Source of the DNA: Hyphomicrobiales bacterium
GTDB lineage: Bacteria > Pseudomonadota > Alphaproteobacteria > Rhizobiales > Aestuariivirgaceae
Assembly: GCA_003151375.1 (NCBI GenBank)
Contig: PLXI01000154.1
Location: 4,178 to 13,922 of the forward strand
Direction: 5' to 3'
DNA length: 9,745 bases
Under the pieces are notes generated by a model. The model was given only the letters and a program-made list of their open reading frames with translations, was not told where the DNA came from and searched no databases. Every line of letters starts with the position of its first letter. Position 1 is the stretch's first letter. Made by a program: the position numbers and the translations under genes. Below are positions 6,893 to 9,745 of this stretch, in pieces.

Positions 6893-7162
6893 TTACTTCA
6901 TGAACTCGATGGTTTCGGCATCACCGGTTTCGCTGTCAATCAAATCAACTGTCGTTGAATCGTCAGTGTCCGCGACACGCATAATCTGCATGTCATGTTC
7001 TGTACCATCTGCATCAAAGACCGCAATAATCGCGCCCTCTGTAAAAACAGTGCCGTCATCAACGGTCACTTCATCTCCTGTATCAGTCACAATCCCATCC
7101 ATAGCCATCGCTGGGCTGCTGGCGAGTACTAGAAATGTTAACAGCGCGGTTACGTAACGCAT
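6893..7162 (-). CDS. small acidic exported protein, unknown function
   Basis: This encodes an 89-residue protein with a standard Sec signal peptide: MRY, a hydrophobic core TALLTFLVLASS, and a predicted cleavage after PAMA at about residue 20. The mature part of about 69 residues is extremely acidic, with about 20 Asp/Glu against only one Arg and one Lys, no Cys, and alternating Val/Thr/Ile suggesting beta strands. I recognise no family. The ATG at 7162 is supported by GAGG 8 bases upstream and by the signal peptide beginning there. The gene converges on engB with a 40-base gap and no obvious terminator. It is probably monocistronic and could bind cations or act as an envelope stress-related protein, but both are speculation. 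Confidence 0.82.
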   Translation of the reverse strand: MRYVTALLTFLVLASSPAMAMDGIVTDTGDEVTVDDGTVFTEGAIIAVFDADGTEHDMQIMRVADTDDSTTVDLIDSETGDAETIEFMK

Positions 7163-7174
7163 TGCAAGGACCTC

Positions 7175-7200
7175 ATAATTTTGTTCAGATGAAAAATTAT
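7175..7200. repeat. 8-bp inverted repeat in leader of the acidic protein gene
   Basis: ATAATTTT (7175-7182) and AAAATTAT (7193-7200) are perfect inverted repeats separated by 10 bases. One arm abuts the GAGG ribosome-binding site of the minus-strand gene (complement of 7171-7174), and the other overlaps the weak -10 candidate. The arrangement suits either a dimeric repressor operator or a weak AU-only mRNA hairpin. The AT-rich composition raises the chance of coincidence. Confidence 0.4.
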
Positions 7201-7275
7201 TAACATTCTGTTGGCATCCAGTAAACCAGCATTGTTAGCCATTTTGGATGGGAAAATCAAAATCATAAGCGTGAA

Positions 7276-7295
7276 ACAAATTCCAATTGATTTGT
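7276..7295. repeat. inverted repeat upstream of the MFS gene
   Basis: ACAAAT (7276-7281) and ATTTGT (7290-7295) are perfect 6-bp arms around TCCAATTG. This lies about 138 bases upstream of the transporter start, a plausible site for a regulator-binding palindrome. No specific regulator can be named. Confidence 0.25.
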
Positions 7296-7432
7296 ACTGG
7301 TTTAGATCGTTGGGTCAATATAGCTGAAAAAATGATGGACTCCCGTCCGCGGCCTAGCTACGCCTTGATGTTGGAAGGCCTCAGTTAAGAAGGCCGAACC
7401 GTAAAAAACATAAAATCAGGGAGCAATTCATC

Positions 7433-9289
7433 ATGTCGACAATGACCCAAGCCGCGTCAGGTTCTGGCGGGCTAACGAAGAACGAGAAGTTCGTTATTCT
7501 CGCTTCATCGCTTGGTACCATGTTTGAATGGTACGACTTTTTCATTTACGCAGTTCTGACGCCGTTCTTTGCCACACTGTTCTTTCCGCCCGGCAACCCG
7601 ACTTGGGCTTTGCTTGGTGCATTAGGTGCCTATGCAGCAGGCTTCATCGTTCGCCCCTTCGGTGCCGTGTTCTTCGGCCGCTTGGGCGATTTGATTGGCC
7701 GCAAAACGACGTTCCTCGTCACCATCACGGTTATGGGTCTTGCGACCTTCTGCATTGGCTTGTTGCCTGGCTATGCGTCGATCGGCGTTTTAGCCCCAAT
7801 TCTGTTGTTGATCATTCGCATGTTGCAAGGCTTGGCAATCGGCGGCGAATATGGTGGTGCGGCAACTTATGTGGCTGAACACTCACAAAATGGTCGTCGT
7901 GGTTACACCACAAGTTGGATTCAAACCACGGCAACTTTGGGCTTATTGTTAGCTTTGGTTATCGTTTATGCGATGCGGTCTTATGATCCAGTCTGGTTTG
8001 CTGGCAAATCGGGCAGCTTTGCTGGCTGGCGTATTCCCTTCGTGGGCTCGATTCTTTTGCTCGCTTTCTCGCTCTATATTCGTATGAAGTTGAACGAATC
8101 CCCCGTGTTCGAGAAAATGAAGGCGGAAGGTCGCGGCTCGTCCACGCCATTCCGCGATTCATTCTTCAAGTCACCAAACAACAAGATCGTTCTCCTGTCC
8201 TTCCTTGGAGCCGTGATGGCGCAAGCTGTGATCTGGTATACAGCCCAGTTCTATGCCTTGTTCTTCATCAGCGGCCCGCTCAAGGCAAACTGGGATTCAA
8301 CTTACTGGATCATTGGATGGTCTATTGCTTTAGCTACGCCATTCTTTATTGTATTTGGTGCATTGTCAGATCGTATTGGCCGCAAGCCAATCGTGATCGC
8401 CGGTAGCTTTGCTGCAGCAGTATTGATTTTCCCATTGTTCCATATGCTGTCAGGTGCGGTAAATCCTGCACTTGACAAGTTCAATGCGGATAACGGTTCC
8501 AAAATTGTTGTGACTGCCGATCCAGCTCAATGCCATTTCACCGTTATTCCTATTCCAACTGTGTCAGTATCTGGCGATTGTGACCGTGCGAAAGGAATCT
8601 TGACTTCAAATGGTATTCAATTTGTCTCCATGGACGGCGCTGCCGGTTCTAAGGTGACTTTGGATGCGAACGGCAACAAGGTTGAAGGTGAAAACGCCTT
8701 CGCTTGGAACGCTGCACTCGCTAAGGCAGGTTATCCAAACATGGCCTTCTCTGAAGGCGATGTTGCACTGAACAAAGACCAAACCGACGCGCTGGTTAAG
8801 GCACAAGCAGATAAGAACGCCGCTGATGCAGGCAAGATCATCGGTGATGCACGCAAAGGCGCTGTGGCTCCAATGAGCAGCATTGCTGCCCCAACCGTTG
8901 GTGCAGACGGTGCTTCAACCGTACATGTATCAGAAGTGAAAACCAGCTTGGCTAAAGAATCGGATATCAGCTACACGAAAGCTATCTTTGCCGTGTTTGC
9001 CCTCATGGTGCTTGCCACCATGACCTACGGCCCAATCGCTGCTTGGTTGGTTGAGCTGTTCCCAACGAACATCCGTTACACGTCGATGTCATTGCCTTAC
9101 CACATGGGCAATGGTGTGGTTGGTGGCTTGCTGCCGCTCACCGCCACGGCTTGGGTTGCTTATAGCGGCAATGTCTATCAAGGCCTGTGGTATCCGGTGA
9201 TCTTCTGTGTTGTCGGTGGTGTTATCGGCTTGTTCCTTCTTAAGGAAACCAAAGACATTGATATCGCAACGCACGAATATGTGCTTTAG
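7433..9289 (+). CDS. MFS transporter, metabolite:H+ symporter (MHS) type, with large periplasmic insertion
   Basis: This is a 618-residue inner-membrane secondary transporter of the major facilitator superfamily. The N-terminal half has the MHS hallmarks GTMFEWYDFFIYA (28-40), RPFGAVFFGRLGDLIGRK (74-91) and RMLQGLAIGGEYGGAATYVAEH (129-150). The second half repeats the loop motif GALSDRIGRKP (309-319) and ends with AAWLVELFPTNIRYTSMSLP and YHMGNGVVGG. A hydrophilic stretch of about 170 residues (343-513) lies after the ninth membrane helix. MFS topology places it in the periplasm, and it contains two cysteines (367 and 383) that could form a disulfide. This makes the protein much longer than typical MHS members of about 430-450 residues. 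I recall related long MHS transporters in other proteobacteria, so it is likely a subfamily trait. The substrate is unknown; the family includes dicarboxylate, proline/betaine and shikimate carriers. It has a good ribosome-binding site, is monocistronic, and ends at a strong terminator. Confidence 0.94.
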   Translation: MSTMTQAASGSGGLTKNEKFVILASSLGTMFEWYDFFIYAVLTPFFATLFFPPGNPTWALLGALGAYAAGFIVRPFGAVFFGRLGDLIGRKTTFLVTITVMGLATFCIGLLPGYASIGVLAPILLLIIRMLQGLAIGGEYGGAATYVAEHSQNGRRGYTTSWIQTTATLGLLLALVIVYAMRSYDPVWFAGKSGSFAGWRIPFVGSILLLAFSLYIRMKLNESPVFEKMKAEGRGSSTPFRDSFFKSPNNKIVLLSFLGAVMAQAVIWYTAQFYALFFISGPLKANWDSTYWIIGWSIALATPFFIVFGALSDRIGRKPIVIAGSFAAAVLIFPLFHMLSGAVNPALDKFNADNGSKIVVTADPAQCHFTVIPIPTVSVSGDCDRAKGILTSNGIQFVSMDGAAGSKVTLDANGNKVEGENAFAWNAALAKAGYPNMAFSEGDVALNKDQTDALVKAQADKNAADAGKIIGDARKGAVAPMSSIAAPTVGADGASTVHVSEVKTSLAKESDISYTKAIFAVFALMVLATMTYGPIAAWLVELFPTNIRYTSMSLPYHMGNGVVGGLLPLTATAWVAYSGNVYQGLWYPVIFCVVGGVIGLFLLKETKDIDIATHEYVL

Positions 9290-9301
9290 CTCAAAAAAGA
9301 T

Positions 9302-9329
9302 AACCCCGGCGTTCGCGCCGGGGTTTTTT
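9302..9329. terminator. bidirectional intrinsic terminator
   Basis: AACCCCGGCG (9302-9311) and CGCCGGGGTT (9316-9325) form a perfect 10-bp GC-rich stem with a TTCG loop. It is followed on the + strand by six T (9324-9329, partly in the stem). On the minus strand it is followed, after a 4-base gap, by six T (complement of 9293-9298). It lies 12 bases after the transporter stop and 2 bases after the stop of the convergent HisD-family gene, so it should end transcription of both. Confidence 0.93.
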
Positions 9330-9745
9330 ATTTCACCAACTTATCGCGCAATTCAGATACCGCATTGGCATGGGCATCAAAGCCCTCATATTTAGCCAAC
9401 ACATGTGCATGTTTTGCCAGCGCTGCATAACCTTCGCGTTTCACTTGAGCGATTGTCGTGCGCTTCATAAAATCAAACACTGAAAGTGCCGAGGCCGTTT
9501 TCGCCCAGCCACTGGTTGGCAGAACATGATCTGGCCCGATCACATAATTGCCCAAAGTCGTGGGCGTATATTTGCCGAGTAAAATTTCGCCTGCGTGTTT
9601 CAGCTTGGGCAAATAAACGTCTGGCGTTTCCGACAAGATTTCCAAATGTTCCGGTGCATAATCATTGCAAAAGGCGATGGCCTCAGTCTCATTACGCGCC
9701 AAAACAATACCGCCTACTGGCCCGCTTAAAACAGTCATCGCAAAT
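9328..9745 (-). CDS. hisD: histidinol dehydrogenase family protein, C-terminal part (runs off right edge)
   Basis: The visible 138 or so residues are the C-terminal third of a HisD-family NAD-dependent dehydrogenase; the gene begins beyond the window. Recognisable elements are NDYAPEHLEI with the catalytic Glu-His pair (Glu326/His327 in E. coli), GPDHVLPTSG (His367 equivalent), FDFMKRTT, and FDAHANAV with the zinc-ligand His419 equivalent. The zinc-ligand Asp360 of E. coli HisD (in GDYASG) is replaced here by Asn, in GNYVIG (codon 9547-9549). In histidine synthesis HisD oxidises L-histidinol to histidine. Because of the Asn, a paralogue acting on another amino alcohol or polyol is possible, so the symbol is a family label. 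The stop lies 2 bases before the shared terminator. Confidence 0.88.
   Translation of the reverse strand, partial: FAMTVLSGPVGGIVLARNETEAIAFCNDYAPEHLEILSETPDVYLPKLKHAGEILLGKYTPTTLGNYVIGPDHVLPTSGWAKTASALSVFDFMKRTTIAQVKREGYAALAKHAHVLAKYEGFDAHANAVSELRDKLVK

Larger units (their letters stand above)
7163..7432. other. divergent intergenic region between acidic exported protein and MFS transporter
   Basis: Both flanking genes are transcribed outwards from here. For the minus-strand gene a weak promoter candidate is TTTACT (complement of 7220-7225), 17 bases, then TAATAA (complement of 7197-7202). For the transporter I found no convincing -35/-10 pair. Several inverted repeats occur: ATAATTTT/AAAATTAT at 7175-7200, ACAAAT/ATTTGT at 7276-7295, an imperfect palindrome GGCCTAGCTACGCC at 7351-7364, and GGCCT/AGGCC at 7377-7395. 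No riboswitch class was recognised. The transporter's ribosome-binding site is AGGGAG (7418-7423), 9 bases before its ATG. Confidence 0.5.

Noticed and set aside
6900..7157. + strand open frame of 85 codons opposite the acidic protein gene
   Set aside because: It is a Ser/Val-rich shadow. The minus strand has the signal peptide and ribosome-binding site.
7337..7348. GGAC/GTCC hairpin considered as part of a riboswitch before the transporter
   Set aside because: It has only 4-bp arms, and no conserved core of any riboswitch class known to me could be found around it.
9207..9395. + strand open frame of 62 codons across the terminator
   Set aside because: It overlaps the end of the transporter in another frame and runs through a strong bidirectional terminator into the antisense of the HisD-family gene.

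Overview
The window looks like chromosomal DNA of an alphaproteobacterium with roughly balanced base composition, possibly of the Hyphomicrobiales. The main evidence is the tight rpmH-rnpA-yidC-engB cluster on the + strand, with rnpA and yidC directly joined and no yidD between them. The assignment to an order is inference only. No tRNA, rRNA, CRISPR array, insertion sequence or phage gene was found.

Layout. Positions 93-3695 hold a three-gene minus-strand operon, read from right to left. It encodes a TVP38/TMEM64-family membrane protein, a MerA/Lpd-like FAD-dependent disulfide oxidoreductase that overlaps it by ATGA, and, 10 bases further on, a membrane sensor histidine kinase with no response regulator visible beside it. 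A divergent intergenic region (3696-3961) carries a good sigma70-type promoter for the + strand operon at 3962-6852. That operon contains ribosomal protein L34 (rpmH), the RNase P protein (rnpA), the membrane insertase YidC and the ribosome-assembly GTPase EngB/YihA. Its last three genes overlap (ATGA, GTGA), so they are probably translationally coupled. Convergent to it is a gene for a small, very acidic exported protein (6893-7162, minus). After another divergent intergenic region comes a large MFS transporter of the metabolite:H+ symporter type (7433-9289, +) with an unusual periplasmic insertion of about 170 residues. A strong bidirectional terminator (9302-9329) separates it from the C-terminal part of a histidinol dehydrogenase family gene that runs off the right edge on the minus strand.

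How the genes relate. The central operon is translation and membrane-biogenesis housekeeping: ribosome protein, tRNA processing, membrane protein insertion and 50S assembly. The left operon probably links a membrane protein of the DedA/TVP38 superfamily to a cytosolic flavin disulfide reductase, two modules that occur fused in other bacteria, together with a signalling kinase. Its physiological role cannot be read from the sequence. The right part is accessory: an uncharacterised exported protein and a solute transporter of unknown substrate.

No clear new multi-gene system is present. The points most worth a second look are the split TVP38-oxidoreductase pair with an orphan kinase, the Tyr replacing the catalytic His in the oxidoreductase, the Asp-to-Asn change at a zinc-ligand position in the HisD homologue, the periplasmic insertion in the transporter, and the acidic exported protein with an inverted repeat in its leader.
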